64,000 nucleotides of DNA from Acanthosepion pharaonis (GCA_903632075.3 CAHIKZ030000957.1:2647001-2711000); one strand, 5' to 3'. Counted from the first letter of the stretch, positions 21,581 to 32,013 are shown. Program-made: numbers and translations. Notes: generated by a model not told the origin, from the letters alone.

Positions 21581-21850
21581 CTTAACACTTCTTAACACGT
21601 CTACGAAATTTTCAGCATCTTTCTGTAGAACCACATTTCTGCGGCCTACAGTTTTCACTTGATCTGTGAGAAGATTGTCCAATATTCATTGCCATATATT
21701 TTCCTGTCTCTTTTTCATTTGCTTAGTTTTTGGAAGACATCTTTTGCGCGGTATAGATCTTCCATCATTTATTGAAACACTTCCCAGATTTTTAAACTTT
21801 CTTATTTCTTCAATTTGTCGTTCGCATCTTGTACTTTATTGAGTTTATAT
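21581..21850 (-). mobile_element. LINE family 1 fragment, antisense, on the other side of the minisatellite
   Basis: Minus strand: 'IRKFKNLGSVSINDGRS', 'KRQENIWQ', 'MWFYRKMLKIS' and 'EVLRK', ending where the 45-bp units begin. With 20095-20585 it forms two LINE fragments pointing at each other across the array. Confidence 0.75.
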
Positions 21851-22204
21851 TTCTGTCTTATTTTCCGCGCTTGTAAAAAGGTTATAATGAATTCCCTATT
21901 CTACGTATTCGTTTTGTGTTGTTAACAATTGAATTACGTTCTATTAAATTAAGGAAACCAAGAGAAAAAATACAAACGTTGGCTTCCCAAAAGATTAGGG
22001 TTGTTTTCAAACAAAATGACGCTGAAGAGAACGAGAAAACATTTAACAAAAACGAGAAAAACAAAATGGCCGCAAGTAAGCCAAATAAAACAGTTGCTAT
22101 TTGTCGTTTGCTAGCATCAGAGTAAGATGGTGTCATTGCGCTAAATAAATGATAAGGCTCTCAAGAAAAAAGCTGCTCTTAAAATTGCGTCGTCGATAAT
22201 GATA
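21851..22204. other. Unassigned AT-rich sequence
   Basis: Overlapping open frames of 69 and 84 codons on opposite strands have no supporting features. Confidence 0.35.
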
Positions 22205-22443
22205 ATAAACGGTAACAGGACAAAATCCCAGTGGACAAAATTTCAGCGAATAAAATTGTAGCGGACAAAAATGCAGGGGCCAAAATTCTTGCCTTAATGT
22301 GATCGAAATCCCAGTCCCATAAATAAAAGTCACATATATAAAAAATAAATAAATTTAACATTGAGAATTAAAGGAAATTTGAATTCAAGTTTGAATGTCA
22401 AATTGAGGCAATAATAAAATCCAAAAGTGGCTTTTATACCTAA

Positions 22444-22978
22444 TCTTATTACCTGACCTGGTTATGACGATATATCCGCGTCCTGGGTAAGACGATAAAC
22501 TACATCCGACAGCAAGGCCTTTGATCAGGAGGTTTTGACGACAGCAAGTGGTCCAGGTTTGATCCGGGGTGGTAGCACCTGTTAGGGGTCCAAACTATGG
22601 GTAAATAGTTAACAACCAAACTAGGATCAAAACACTATGAAAGTGTAAAAATAGGTTTTATTAACAGCAATAAATTCTTTGAGGAAAAATTATTACCAGC
22701 AATACTTTTGGGGGAAAAATATTACCAGCAATACATTTTATAAAGAAAAAAATATTACCAGCAATACATTTTATAAAGAAAAAAATATTACCAGCAATAC
22801 ATTTTATAAAGAAAAAATTATTACCAGCAATACATTTTATAAAGAAAAAAACATTACCAGCAATGCATTTTTGAAGAAAAAAGTATTACCAGTAATACAT
22901 TTTGGGAAAAAATATTACCAGCAATAAAAACCTTGTCGGCATTAAATAACCCATTGAGGTGTTGATATGTCGTAAAAC
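22444..22978 (+). mobile_element. SINE B with expanded internal 33-bp repeat
   Basis: Head 'CCTGGGTAAGACGATAAACT' and 'ACATCCGACAGC', 'GGGGTGGTAGCACCTGTTAG', 'AACTATGGGTAAATAGTTAA', then the internal array and the tail 'GGCATTAAATAACCCATTGA' plus 'GGTGTTGATATG'. No clear tRNA head is visible, so the polymerase III promoter source is unknown. Confidence 0.8.
22679..22925 (+). repeat. 33-bp tandem repeat inside SINE B
   Basis: 'ATTACCAGCAATACATTTTA' then TAAAGAAAAAA repeats about seven times, strictly 33 bp in the central copies. This keeps an 11-residue frame (ITSNTFYKEKN) open by chance. Confidence 0.9.
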
Positions 22979-23257
22979 AAACCAAACCAATCTTATTCAC
23001 TAATCTTATATGAGACTGGGATGTTGTCCACTTTTGTGTAAGTGGCTGGGATTTTGTCCACTGTGATTTTGCCATGGATCCATATTAAACTTGCTTGGAA
23101 AAAACAAAATTAACAGCAGGGAGAACTGATAAAAATTATTTACTTTTTTATTATTAAGTGTGTAAGAATTATTCCAACACTCACCTTTTTTGAAAAATGG
23201 AAACCATATATACTTCTTTAATCTCCGTCCCTGTGCTGGAGGTACCACGACTACGAC

Positions 23258-23388
23258 TAGCTTGGACCGGTTCTGACCAGTTTGAACCAGCTATGACAAG
23301 CCAAGACCACCTATGACTAGCTTAGACCAGCTCGGACCAGCTTGGACAAGCTATGACCAGCTAAGACAAGCTTAGACCAGCGGCCCGA
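23258..23388. repeat. 10-bp minisatellite (GACCAGCTNN)n
   Basis: 'GACCAGCTCGGACCAGCTTG' and similar decamers run for about 13 units. CG-richer than its surroundings. Confidence 0.8.
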
Positions 23389-23532
23389 GTGAAAACACTT
23401 GTATCCCCACGTTAAAAACTGGCCTTTTGTCACAACGTGACTCAGTTTTCAAGTAAATATCTATACTTCTTTAATCTGCTATGTTCTTTCATGGACATCC
23501 AATAACTCCTGCTTTTTTTTTTGTTCTATGTA

Positions 23533-24011
23533 CAGAAATCCCTCGATTATTGTTTTCGATTAGTGCACTGAAATTATTTATACCAAAATTTGATTAGTGC
23601 ATACATAATACTCGATTAGTGAAATAAAACGTTGTTCATTTTAACCACAATAATTAACCACAGTAATTAACCACAGTAATTAACTACAGTAATTGATTTT
23701 ATATAGTAACCGTCTAATTAAAAAAATTTCTAAAATTTAAAAATGGAAAGTGGGTTACTATTTTGTTTGTCAATTTTGTTTCTATTCGATTAATGCGTTT
23801 TCGATTAGTGCGCTGAAATTATTTATACTAAATTTTTTATTGTATCTTCTTATAGTCTAAGTACGTAAACTAGAAAATAATTGTGAATGAGACTAAAATT
23901 TGAGGTCCAAATTACATCATTTCCTATAAGTTATTATATTCGATTAATGCGTTTTCGATTAGTCCGTATCTTTTGATGTACACATTAGCAGCACTAATCG
24001 AGGGATTCCTG
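23533..24011. mobile_element. pogo/Tigger-type MITE
   Basis: Inverted ends CAGAAATCCCTCGATTA... and ...TAATCGAGGGATTCCTG are directly flanked by TA on both sides (23531-23532 and 24012-24013). The CCCTCGATTA core fits the pogo/Tigger inverted repeat. Subterminal 'TTCGATTAGTGCRCTGAAAT' recurs at 23554 and 23794. Length 479 bp, no transposase frame, so it would need trans-supplied transposase. Confidence 0.75.
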
Positions 24012-24189
24012 TATATTTTCCTTTACAACACCTTTTTGTACGAATTCCGCCATCCACTCATTGAAATTAATTAAGCTTTTACTAGTGCATCCCATACTTC
24101 CAGTATGTCTTGCAAGTGTCAAATTCTCCAAGTTGGATTTCCTCATTATATTCTCAGAAGTTTAAATTGTCTCGTTCTGATTGTAAGTA

Positions 24190-24755
24190 TACCCTTGTGC
24201 AAATTATTTGAAACAAAACGAATAATTCCCTTATTATTTTTTTCGTATTTTTCCAGTAAAACATAACCCACTGCACATATTAGTACTTCGTATACCAATT
24301 CCACGAAGTCGTTCCTTGCAGATTGACCACAGATACTCGATTGGACTTAAAACGGGAGAGTTTCCGGGCCAATCTATAGTACCTTGATTTGCTCAGTGGA
24401 AAGACTTGCCAGTGTATACTTGCAGCGTTACAATTTTCATATGCTTCATCGTAGTTACGTCCCTCGCAGACAATAATGGCTGTAAGACAACTAATCGACA
24501 TTCGAGACAATAGTGTCTGGGTGTGATAAAAAAAACTAATGCAATCACGGATGACGCAATACTTCTCAAGGCCAAACAAATTTCATGATACACCCCGAAA
24601 ATGGATTCATATCACTGCACACCACTATAAATACCTAATCTGAGTTAAAAATAGAAATCGATTACACCCTGTCACTCCAGTGGGTCTAAAACTGACTGTA
24701 TGGTGAAAGAAAAAAAAAGCGGCTGTATCAATTAATTTCAACAAGGATGAGAACG
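24190..24755 (-). mobile_element. Tc1-like transposon, internally deleted, antisense
   Basis: Ends: TACCCTTGTGCAAATTATTT and, reversed, CATCCTTGTTGAAATTAATT. The minus strand keeps 'IDWPGNSPVLSPIEYLWS', the Tc1/mariner block around the last two catalytic acids (usually SPDLNPIENLW). Here D is changed to V, and the rest of the domain is broken. Length about 565 bp against about 1.6 kb expected. Confidence 0.75.
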
Positions 24756-24865
24756 TTACTTGATTTCTTATAGCTCACTTTGTTATTCGTCTATTAACAC
24801 GCCTTCTCCTATATCCTATTTTAAATTCCTATAGACTTATTTGCTCATGATATGTTCCAGAAAAT

Positions 24866-24912
24866 TCAAGTGATGGTGTTCAATGCACATTCAACACCAT
24901 CACTTGATAAGA
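24866..24912. repeat. Palindrome AAGTGATGGTGTT / AACACCATCACTT
   Basis: Arms around 'CAATGCACATT' form a hairpin. The same arms recur at 25240-25280 and 25354-25395 next to hammerhead-like motifs. Confidence 0.8.
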
Positions 24913-25046
24913 CATATATATAACTCACATCTATCCAACCAAATATGTTAGCTCTATCTCTGATATTGAGCGCTTTCTAATAAGTACCGCGCATATAATA
25001 TATAAATAATTATACATATATATATTTATTTATATTTATATACACT

Positions 25047-25154
<108 letters not shown>

Positions 25155-25194
25155 AATGATTTATTCGTAAATTATAACATAAATATGTTATAAA

Positions 25195-25256
25195 ATCACT
25201 ACAAAAATAGCCATTTTGTTTCAAGTTTCAACACCCCTGGTGTCTTATCACGTGAT
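25195..25256 (-). ncRNA. Hammerhead-like motif, left arm of an inverted pair
   Basis: Minus strand: stem I ATCAC/GTGAT, degenerate core GTGATAA, stem II ACACC-AGG-GGTGT, GAAAC, long stem III ending TTGT and then A. C3 and G8 of the core are changed, so cleavage is doubtful. Confidence 0.35.
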
Positions 25257-25278
25257 GGTGTTGAATGTAGATTCAACA

Positions 25279-25279
<1 letters not shown>

Positions 25280-25316
<37 letters not shown>

Positions 25317-25338
25317 TAGATAGATAGATAGATAGATA
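25280..25338. repeat. (TA)n and (GATA)n microsatellites
   Basis: They separate the two inverted hammerhead-like arms. Confidence 0.95.
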
Positions 25339-25384
25339 TAGATATGTCTTATCAAGTGATGGTGTTGCATGTACATGCAACACC

Positions 25385-25437
25385 ATCACTTGATAAGACA
25401 CTAGAAATATTGAAACAAAAGCTTTTTTTGTAGTGAT
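25385..25437 (+). ncRNA. Hammerhead-like motif, right arm of an inverted pair
   Basis: Stem I ATCAC/GTGAT directly flanks the core TTGATAA. GAAAC is followed by stem III ACAAAA/TTTTGT. Stem II is weak in this copy. The same PLE-type terminal piece (TATAACATATTTATGTTATA) follows. Confidence 0.35.
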
Positions 25438-25476
25438 TTTATAACATATTTATGTTATAATTTTCGAATTAATAGT

Positions 25477-25477
<1 letters not shown>

Positions 25478-25527
<50 letters not shown>

Positions 25528-25560
25528 GTGTGTGTGTGTATTATATATGTGTGTGTCTAT
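25478..25560. repeat. (TA)n and (GT)n microsatellites
   Basis: Mixed TA and GT arrays. Confidence 0.95.
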
Positions 25561-26384
25561 GTGAGTTTGTATTTGTGTCTTTCTATGTGTATGTGCAGCA
25601 GTTTCCTTTTCTGTCGGCATTGACATTTAGAAAGAAGATGATCCCTGTCATGTCCAGCTGTGCTTTAATTGTCTACGGCCGACTATTTTACAGCGGGCAT
25701 TCAACCGTGCAGTATCTGCATCTCGCGTTCTATATTTACTTACACAAAATCAGTTTAGTCATCCAAGATATACCCTCATCGCTGTATCATTTTTTCCGGC
25801 ATATCAAGCAATAAAGGAGACCCAAGAATAATGAGAGAACGAGAAGCATATGAAGAAACTCGCTTGACCAATCACTACGTTGAATCATGAAAAGAATCGC
25901 CCGAACGCCCTAAAAAAAAAGAGGTTGCCGAACAACCATGTTTCTGACACAGAGATTTTCTAAATTGCGTGATATAAACACACGTTTTAATGTTCAGCTC
26001 GCTAAACAAAACCTTGCAAATTCTTAAGAATTCAGCTTGTCAATTCTTATCTCTGTCAATATCTCTGTCTTTTTCTCCTTCGCTTGATGTTATCCATGCA
26101 TGTTTAGCCTTTTTCTGTCTCAGTCTATTTCTGTAGATACTACGCGTTCTCTATTTCTCGTCTCTATTTTAGTTTCATTCTTTTCTGCCATTTTCTCGAC
26201 ACGCTCTTTCTCACGAGAAATCTCGCGTTATCTCGATTTATATCTCAATGTCTCGTCTTCTCTCGCAAAAATCTTCTCCGACTACTATTGTTTCCTTTCG
26301 TGCTTTTTCTTTGTGTTTCTGTTATTTGAAGCCGTATCAGCGTCACCACTCTCTTTATATCTGTACTTTATTTTATTTATGCTT
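25561..26384. other. Unassigned sequence becoming pyrimidine-rich
   Basis: No repeat copy or domain recognised. From 26040 it grades into TCTCT-rich sequence. Confidence 0.4.
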
Positions 26385-26390
26385 CCATTA

Positions 26391-26421
<31 letters not shown>

Positions 26422-26434
26422 CTCAGTCTAAGCA

Positions 26435-26483
<49 letters not shown>

Positions 26484-26624
26484 GTCTGTCTGTCAGTCAG
26501 TCTGTCAATGTCTTTCTATCACAATCTAATCATACCTATCTATATATCTATCCATCTCACACTAATCATATCTATCTATCTATCTCTCTATCTATCTCAT
26601 TCTAGTCATATCTATTTCAATCTA

Positions 26625-26681
<57 letters not shown>

Positions 26682-26858
26682 CCCTAATCATATCTATCTA
26701 TCTATCTATATATCTATCTATCTATCTATCTCACTCTAATCATATCTATCTATCTATCTATCTCAATCTGGTCGTATCTATCTATCTATCTCAGTCTAGT
26801 CATATCTATTCCAATCTATTCATATCTATCTATATATCTATCTATCTCAACCTACTCA

Positions 26859-26917
<59 letters not shown>

Positions 26918-27070
26918 TTCAATCTAATCATATCTATCTATCTATCTATCTCATTCTAGTCATATCTATTTCAATCTAATCATATATATATATATATATA
27001 TATATAGATAGATAGATATGATTAGGTTGATATATATATATCAACCTAATCATATCTATCTATCTCTGGC
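26385..27070. repeat. (TATC)n array with a recurring CTAATCATATC spacer
   Basis: Runs of TATC are regularly interrupted by 'TCAATCTAATCATATC' or 'TCACTCTAATCATATC', making a higher-order repeat. (TA)n lies at 26627-26680 and 26983-27005. Around 27005-27060 'GATATGATTAGGTTGATATA' is the inverted spacer. Confidence 0.9.
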
Positions 27071-27084
27071 ATATTTTCTTGTCC

Positions 27085-27087
27085 CGT

Positions 27088-27127
<40 letters not shown>

Positions 27128-27143
27128 TTCTTTCTTTCTTTCT
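27085..27143. repeat. (TTTC)n microsatellite
   Basis: TTTC repeats with one shift. Confidence 0.95.
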
Positions 27144-27231
27144 CACTGGTTTTCTGCTTAGTATTTTTATGTTTCTTCTACCTCGTCCCCCCTCTCTTTC
27201 TCTTTTCCCCATTCCCTCTTTCTGTCACATC

Positions 27232-27234
<3 letters not shown>

Positions 27235-27291
<57 letters not shown>
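27235..27291. repeat. (CA)n microsatellite
   Basis: About 57 bp of CA, just upstream of the 5S pseudogene. Confidence 0.95.
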
Positions 27292-27292
<1 letters not shown>

Positions 27293-27305
27293 TCCTTGTA
27301 ATCTG

Positions 27306-27409
27306 GCTTACGGCCACATCACTTTGAAACGCCGGTTCCAGTACGATCCCTGAAGTTAAGCAACGGCGGGTCTGTTCAGTTCCTGTATGACCCCAGGTTC
27401 TGTAAGCTT
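27306..27409 (+). pseudogene. 5S rRNA pseudogene or 5S-derived SINE head
   Basis: The order GCTTACGGCCACATCAC, GAAGTTAAGCAACGGCGGG (5S A-box region), TTCAGTTCCTGTATGACC (C-box region) and TGTAAGCTT follows animal 5S rRNA from 5' to 3'. It is 104 nt against about 120, with roughly 14 nt missing before the 3' end and several changes. It abuts a SINE body, so it may act as a SINE promoter head rather than be a dispersed gene. Confidence 0.75.
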
Positions 27410-27665
27410 GCGTTGGCGGGTGGTGTCATGGATAATGACTCGGGATTGTTAATCGAAGAACCAATTCCAGTTGTGTTCGTTATATTCATTTACATGCAAA
27501 TATCCTTGGGAAAGATATGAATCCACCTTTCCAACCCCCACCTATGGGTTAATTAGTAAGACTTTTGTCGCTAAACCATTATTATCTCCAAAAATAAAAC
27601 TGCCTACAAAATATTAAGATTTAGGTATTAAATAGATCCTAGAGGTTGATATGCCGCTAAACAAA
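27410..27665 (+). mobile_element. Chimeric SINE: SINE A-like head with SINE B-like tail
   Basis: 'GGTGTCATGGATAATGACTC' and 'GGAAAGATATGAATCCACC' match SINE A, while the 3' end 'TAGAGGTTGATATGCCGCTA' matches the SINE B tail. It directly follows the 5S-like sequence. Confidence 0.6.
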
Positions 27666-27718
27666 ATCAACCAACCAACCTAGTTACCTCTTTATCTTCC
27701 TCTCTCTGTCAAACATTT

Positions 27719-28152
27719 GTCCTGGGTATGACGATAAACTACATCCGGCAGCAAAGTCTCTGATCGGGAGGTTTTAAGAAGCATGGAACCACCTCTTTAT
27801 TGCTGGTGTTCTCAGATTCACCCTGACCCTGGATGATATCATCTGTTAGGGTCCCAGCTATGGGCAAATAGTTAACCCCCAAATTGAGATCAAAAGACTA
27901 TGAAAGTATAAAAATAAATTTTTATAGTAAAAATATCATCAATACATTTTTTAAAATTATTACCAGAAATACCATTGATTCTTGACAAAAACCCTCTTTA
28001 CAAAAATACGTCAAAGAAACCTGATCTACAAACTGATTTCTTAAAAAGAATATATATTCTATTCCTACGAACCTATACTAAAAATATTGTCGGCATGAAA
28101 TGACCCATTGAGGTGTTGATATGCCGTAAAACAAAATAAACCAAACAAAATT
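27719..28152 (+). mobile_element. SINE B, full length
   Basis: Head 'TCCTGGGTATGACGATAAAC', 'CATCCGGCAGCAAAG', 'ATCATCTGTTAGGGTCCCAG', 'GCAAATAGTTAACCCCCAAA', short AT-rich middle, tail 'GGCATGAAATGACCCATTGA' plus 'GGTGTTGATATGCCG'. The cleanest copy in the window. Confidence 0.8.
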
Positions 28153-28255
28153 TCTCTAACGTACACACAAACAAGCACACACATATACATGCATATATAT
28201 ACACACACTGCTATAAATTCCTGTTCATCTTTCTTTTTTCACACACAGACACACA

Positions 28256-28260
28256 CACAA

Positions 28261-28293
<33 letters not shown>

Positions 28294-29030
28294 TTTATAG
28301 TTTGCTTCCTCTTTCTCTCTTTTAGTTTCTGACACATTTGTCTTTTGAATTCTTCTACCATTTCGCCCGATGAGTCCATCTTATGATGATAATTTTATTT
28401 TTCTGTTTTGTCTTAGTTCACATCTCTCTCTATCTTTCTCTCACTCTCGCTATCACTCTCTCTATTTCTCAAGCTTTTTTTCTGTCTCTCTTTCCCTCTC
28501 TCACACACACACATTATCTTTTTCTCCCTCTCCCTCTCTCTTTCTCTCGCTCTATTTATCTTTCTCTTTATCTCTCTTTCTTTCTATCTCACACACACGC
28601 TATCTCACTCTTTTTCTCTCCCTCTCCCTCTGTTCATTCCTGTCTTTCTCTATCTTTTCTCTCTCTGTTTCTCTCTTACACACACATGCCTTCTCTCTCT
28701 TTCTCTCTCCCTATCTCTATTTCTCTCTATATATTTATTTTTCTCGTTCTCTCTCTTTTTCTTGACCTATTTCTCTCTTACTTCCTCTCTCTTAATTTCT
28801 ATCTCTTTCTCTCTCTCTGTATTTATTTTTCTCTCTCACACACACACTTTCTCTCTCTCTCTTTCTATCTCTTTCTTTCTCTCACTCTCTATTCCATTTC
28901 TCTCTCTCCCACGCACACTCTCTATTTGTCTCTTTCTCTCTCTTTTATTCTCTTTTTTATCTCTTTCAATCTCTTCCTCTCTCTCCCTCTCTTCCTCTAT
29001 CTTTCTCTCTCTCTTTCTCTCTCTCTATGG
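28256..29030. repeat. CT-rich low-complexity tract
   Basis: Nearly continuous TCTC/TTTCTC with CACACA islands for about 780 bp. Open frames of up to 239 codons here (Ser/Leu/Phe-rich) are artefacts of composition. Confidence 0.9.
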
Positions 29031-29129
29031 TACACCAACTATATCAGAATTTTCTCGGCTGTGTCTTCAACCTTTATAGTAATTAATTGTTCTCTATTTT
29101 AAAAGAAATCTCTCTCTGTTCATTTCATT

Positions 29130-29490
29130 CGCCTAAACTTCATTCTCTCTCCCACCGCCGTAATGTAGCTTCCCTCTGCCTTTTTTATAAATATTTTGTT
29201 ATAGTGCCTAGACTTAATGAATTTAAGTACAATACTAGATTGGCAACAATTTTTCATCAATTTGCAGTTAAATTCGCTAGATATCACCGCAATTTCTATG
29301 TTAACAGTTTCTTTTCTCGCACTTCTCACTTGAGGAATGCTTTCTAGCCAACTTTGATCCTCAAAAATTTAAATGCAATGTCAATTACTATCTACTGTCA
29401 TCCTGATTACTCTTCCTCTGTTCTCATTCCTTAGAAATGTTTCTGTTTCTAACTCTTCCACACCCAGTAACCCCTTACGTCTTATTTGTT
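29130..29490 (+). mobile_element. LINE family 2 C-terminal fragment
   Basis: Reads 'KLHSLSHRRNVASLCLFYKY', 'RLNEFKYNTRLATIFHQF' and 'NSFFSRTSHLRNAF', then after a frame change the 3' end 'NPLRLI'. 5'-truncated. Confidence 0.75.
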
Positions 29491-29499
29491 TCTTAAAGG

Positions 29500-30190
29500 T
29501 TTGCTTCCATTGGCTCTTTGACCACAAGGGTGTCATGTTTGTTGGGGGGGTCGTGGCATTTCAGCAGCATGGTTCCAGGTTGTGAAAAACATGATGAAAG
29601 AGAAGTCCCTGTAGAGCTTTGTTGCAGAAAAAGAGAAGAACTTCCCATGTGAAATGGCATTAGTTGTCTTGCCCAACTTATGGTATATAAGACCTCAGGA
29701 AGGAGACTTTCCCAACAGTCTACTGAACACTTATTGTTAGCTGCAGCCTACTGTATTGTCTTCCAGATTATACCATTGTACCTTAAACATTGGCTATTAC
29801 TTTGAATGTTGTACAGTATTCTCCTACTTACAGCCACTCAGTTCTTTAAACATGTCTTTATTTAATAATAAAAAAAGCTCATGTTACAAACAGCAATGGG
29901 ATTAATTTCAAAATCGCACTGAGAAATTACAAGTAAATTTTTTAAAAGCAAAGAAACTTTTTTTTTATGTCAAATCTGAAAGAATATATTTCATTGAATT
30001 ATTGTAAGCACTAACTCTCAGCAAAAATTACATTTAAATTTTGATTATTTTAAGCGGAGAATGGGAGAAGAGAGAACGTCACCTCTTTTATCCTGAATAT
30101 TAAAAAAGTTGTATACAAGACTCTAAATTCCTATGTAAAATTTGAAAGGAAATAGAATTTAATTCTTTTCTGGTGTCATGCATTAGGGTC
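29500..30190. other. Unassigned sequence
   Basis: 29580-29850 has moderate GC and no match elsewhere. The rest is AT-rich. Confidence 0.4.
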
Positions 30191-30194
30191 AAGT

Positions 30195-30344
30195 TAAGTC
30201 TGTAAAAATTTAAATGCAATGTCAATCGCTATCTACTGTCCTCCTTGTTACTCTTCCTCTTTTCTCATTCCTCAGCAATGTTTATGTTTCTAACTCTTCC
30301 GCACACAGTATCTCCTTGTGTCTCAATGGTTTTACTGTCTTTCA

Positions 30345-30345
<1 letters not shown>
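30195..30345 (+). mobile_element. LINE family 2 3' end
   Basis: 'KFKCNVNRYLLSS'-type text and 'SNVYVSNSSAHSISLCLNGF' match the family ending, cut by the CA/TA array. Confidence 0.6.
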
Positions 30346-30413
<68 letters not shown>

Positions 30414-30421
30414 TATATATA
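30346..30421. repeat. (CA)n and (TA)n microsatellites
   Basis: Short CA followed by about 65 bp of TA. Confidence 0.95.
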
Positions 30422-30513
30422 AAGAATAATCAAATCAGAGAAAGAACAGATGGGTTAAAAATTCACTGTTCGTTGTATTTACTTTTAAGTTCTCAATACT
30501 AAAGAGAGTAATA

Positions 30514-30515
<2 letters not shown>

Positions 30516-30545
<30 letters not shown>
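30516..30545. repeat. (TTA)n microsatellite
   Basis: About nine TTA units. Confidence 0.9.
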
Positions 30546-30699
30546 TTGTTATAATAGATCATAATAAAAATATGTTGAAATCGCTAAGCAAAAAATTTCA
30601 CGTTTCATGTTTCATAAATAAAATTATATTGGTAGCACTAAAAATCATTTTAAATTAGGATGGTACCAACACCTGTCTTCCTTCAAAACCAATGAGTAT

Positions 30700-30970
30700 G
30701 GTAACCTTTACGCTTCAAAATTATATAACTGCCAATAAATAACATATTTACGAAAAAGCATATTTCAGTATATACTGGATTTATTTCGTCTTTGACTTTA
30801 CCTGGAATGGAAAAATTACGCACTGAGAATGAAAATATTTCGCCTAGCAATATCTGACAACAATTTAAACATAATGATAGCGTTATTCAATGAACTGTTA
30901 GTAAGTTAATGACTTAATAATTCTTGTTAGCGAAGAGATTTCACCATTAACTTTATGATTTAAATAAACT
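30700..30970. repeat. Dispersed repeat R (copy also at 38290-38620)
   Basis: 'ACTGCCAATAAATAACATAT', 'GGATTTATTTCGTC', 'TTTACCTGGAATGGAAAAAT' and 'TACGCACTGAGAATGAAAAT' recur at 38290-38620, where the first half is inverted. Probably PLE-related; unassigned. Confidence 0.55.
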
Positions 30971-31339
30971 TATTAACGTTTAACAGGATACGAAGTCACA
31001 TTTAAAACTCAGTAATGTTAATAGAATACGAATTAACTATGTAGTATATCTCTACAAAGGTTAAAAATTCAGATTTAAGTTCAATAAGTCTATGTATCTA
31101 TACGAGAAACATTTTATATAAATTAACATGTAGTACCTAAATTGGTCAAACATATATATTTTAACCGTTCTCTATTTTGAATATATACATTGTATTAATG
31201 ACAGCCCCAGTGGAAACATCACATTTCTAAGATCGCAAACAAATAATAAATACATAATACACATTGTTAACATCAATCATAAATATGAGCACTATACATG
31301 TGTATATCTATATCTAAACATACTCATATATACAATACA
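30971..31339. other. AT-rich spacer
   Basis: No feature recognised. Confidence 0.5.
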
Positions 31340-31632
31340 TATGAAATATACAGATCCATAACCCAAAGACCGGACAGGACCCAAAGGGTGTGAGTTCAAT
31401 ACCTGGTTAAGGCGGTGGAGAACTTGGAGAGGGTAATTAACAGGAGATAACTGATAACTGACATCCATTAGACATGGCACGTGGAACAAGAACAGTCTAC
31501 CCCAGTGAGCGAAGGGTTCAGATCGACATTCCAACCACCTGAAGAAAGCCGGAGCGGACAACGGCCAAAAAGTTGTGATAAATATGGCGACAAAGGTGAG
31601 GACAATAGTCCGAATAATGTAAATAGTTCCAT
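31340..31632 (+). mobile_element. SINE C, near full length
   Basis: 'GTGTGAGTTCAATACCTGGT' B-box region, 'GGAACAAGAACAGTCTACCC', 'CCTGAAGAAAGCCGGAGCGG', 'GGCCAAAAAGTTGTGATAAA' and tail 'GACAATAGTCCGAATAATGT'. The head start is truncated. Confidence 0.8.
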
Positions 31633-31655
31633 AACCATCTACATACTCACCCAAT

Positions 31656-31661
<6 letters not shown>

Positions 31662-31730
<69 letters not shown>
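31662..31730. repeat. (TA)n microsatellite
   Basis: About 69 bp of TA. Confidence 0.95.
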
Positions 31731-31733
<3 letters not shown>

Positions 31734-31734
31734 T

Positions 31735-32010
31735 TCACATCTACCCAATGCGTATCTAAATGTAAACAAATGACGCCATACATTATGAAATTGACAAAGT
31801 TCAATTCCTGTCGGGGACGAATATTTTCTATGAAAATTTCTCGGACATTCAGGCCGGTAAATGTTGTTAGTACTGTTTTTTTTATAAACAGAGCATTTAC
31901 TTAAATATTTGTATCTATAAAAAGAACGTATAAACATAAAAAATGTCTTAAATAATTGTTGGACTTTGTCTAGCATGAAACAGCCTGTCACCTCTAAGTG
32001 TTGATTTCAA
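31735..32010. repeat. Repeat E (PLE-terminal type) with tRNA-like and hammerhead 3' pieces
   Basis: Contains 'TTCAATTCCTGTCGG', 'TTTTCTATGAAAATTTCTCG', 'CATTCAGGCCGGTAAATGTT', 'CAGAGCATTTACTTAAATAT', and ends 'GTCTAGCATGAAACAGCCTG' plus 'TCACCTCTAAGTGTTGA'. The ending is the 3' half of the hammerhead at 40468 and 48165; the CUGANGA half is replaced. Confidence 0.6.
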
Positions 32011-32013
32011 TTT

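Larger units (their letters stand above)
22205..23085. mobile_element. Foldback-like element with GTGGACAAAATCCCAG termini
   Basis: The left end contains 'GGACAAAATCCCAGTGGACA' and the right end, reversed, 'AGTGGACAAAATCCCAGC'. Both ends contain several spaced GGACAAAAT-type subrepeats. SINE B (22444-22978) sits between them, so it may be an insertion. Transposon class unknown; no transposase. Confidence 0.45.

Noticed and set aside
20520..21588. Minus-strand repeat protein of 15-residue units as a real gene
   Set aside because: Middle units have indels that break the frame and the flanks are dead LINE sequence.
27306..27409. Functional 5S rRNA gene
   Set aside because: About 14 nt are missing near the 3' end and conserved box positions are changed.
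26100..29102. Frames of 82-239 codons rich in Ser, Leu, Tyr, Ile
   Set aside because: They follow the (TATC)n, (CA)n and (CT)n repeats and have no complexity.
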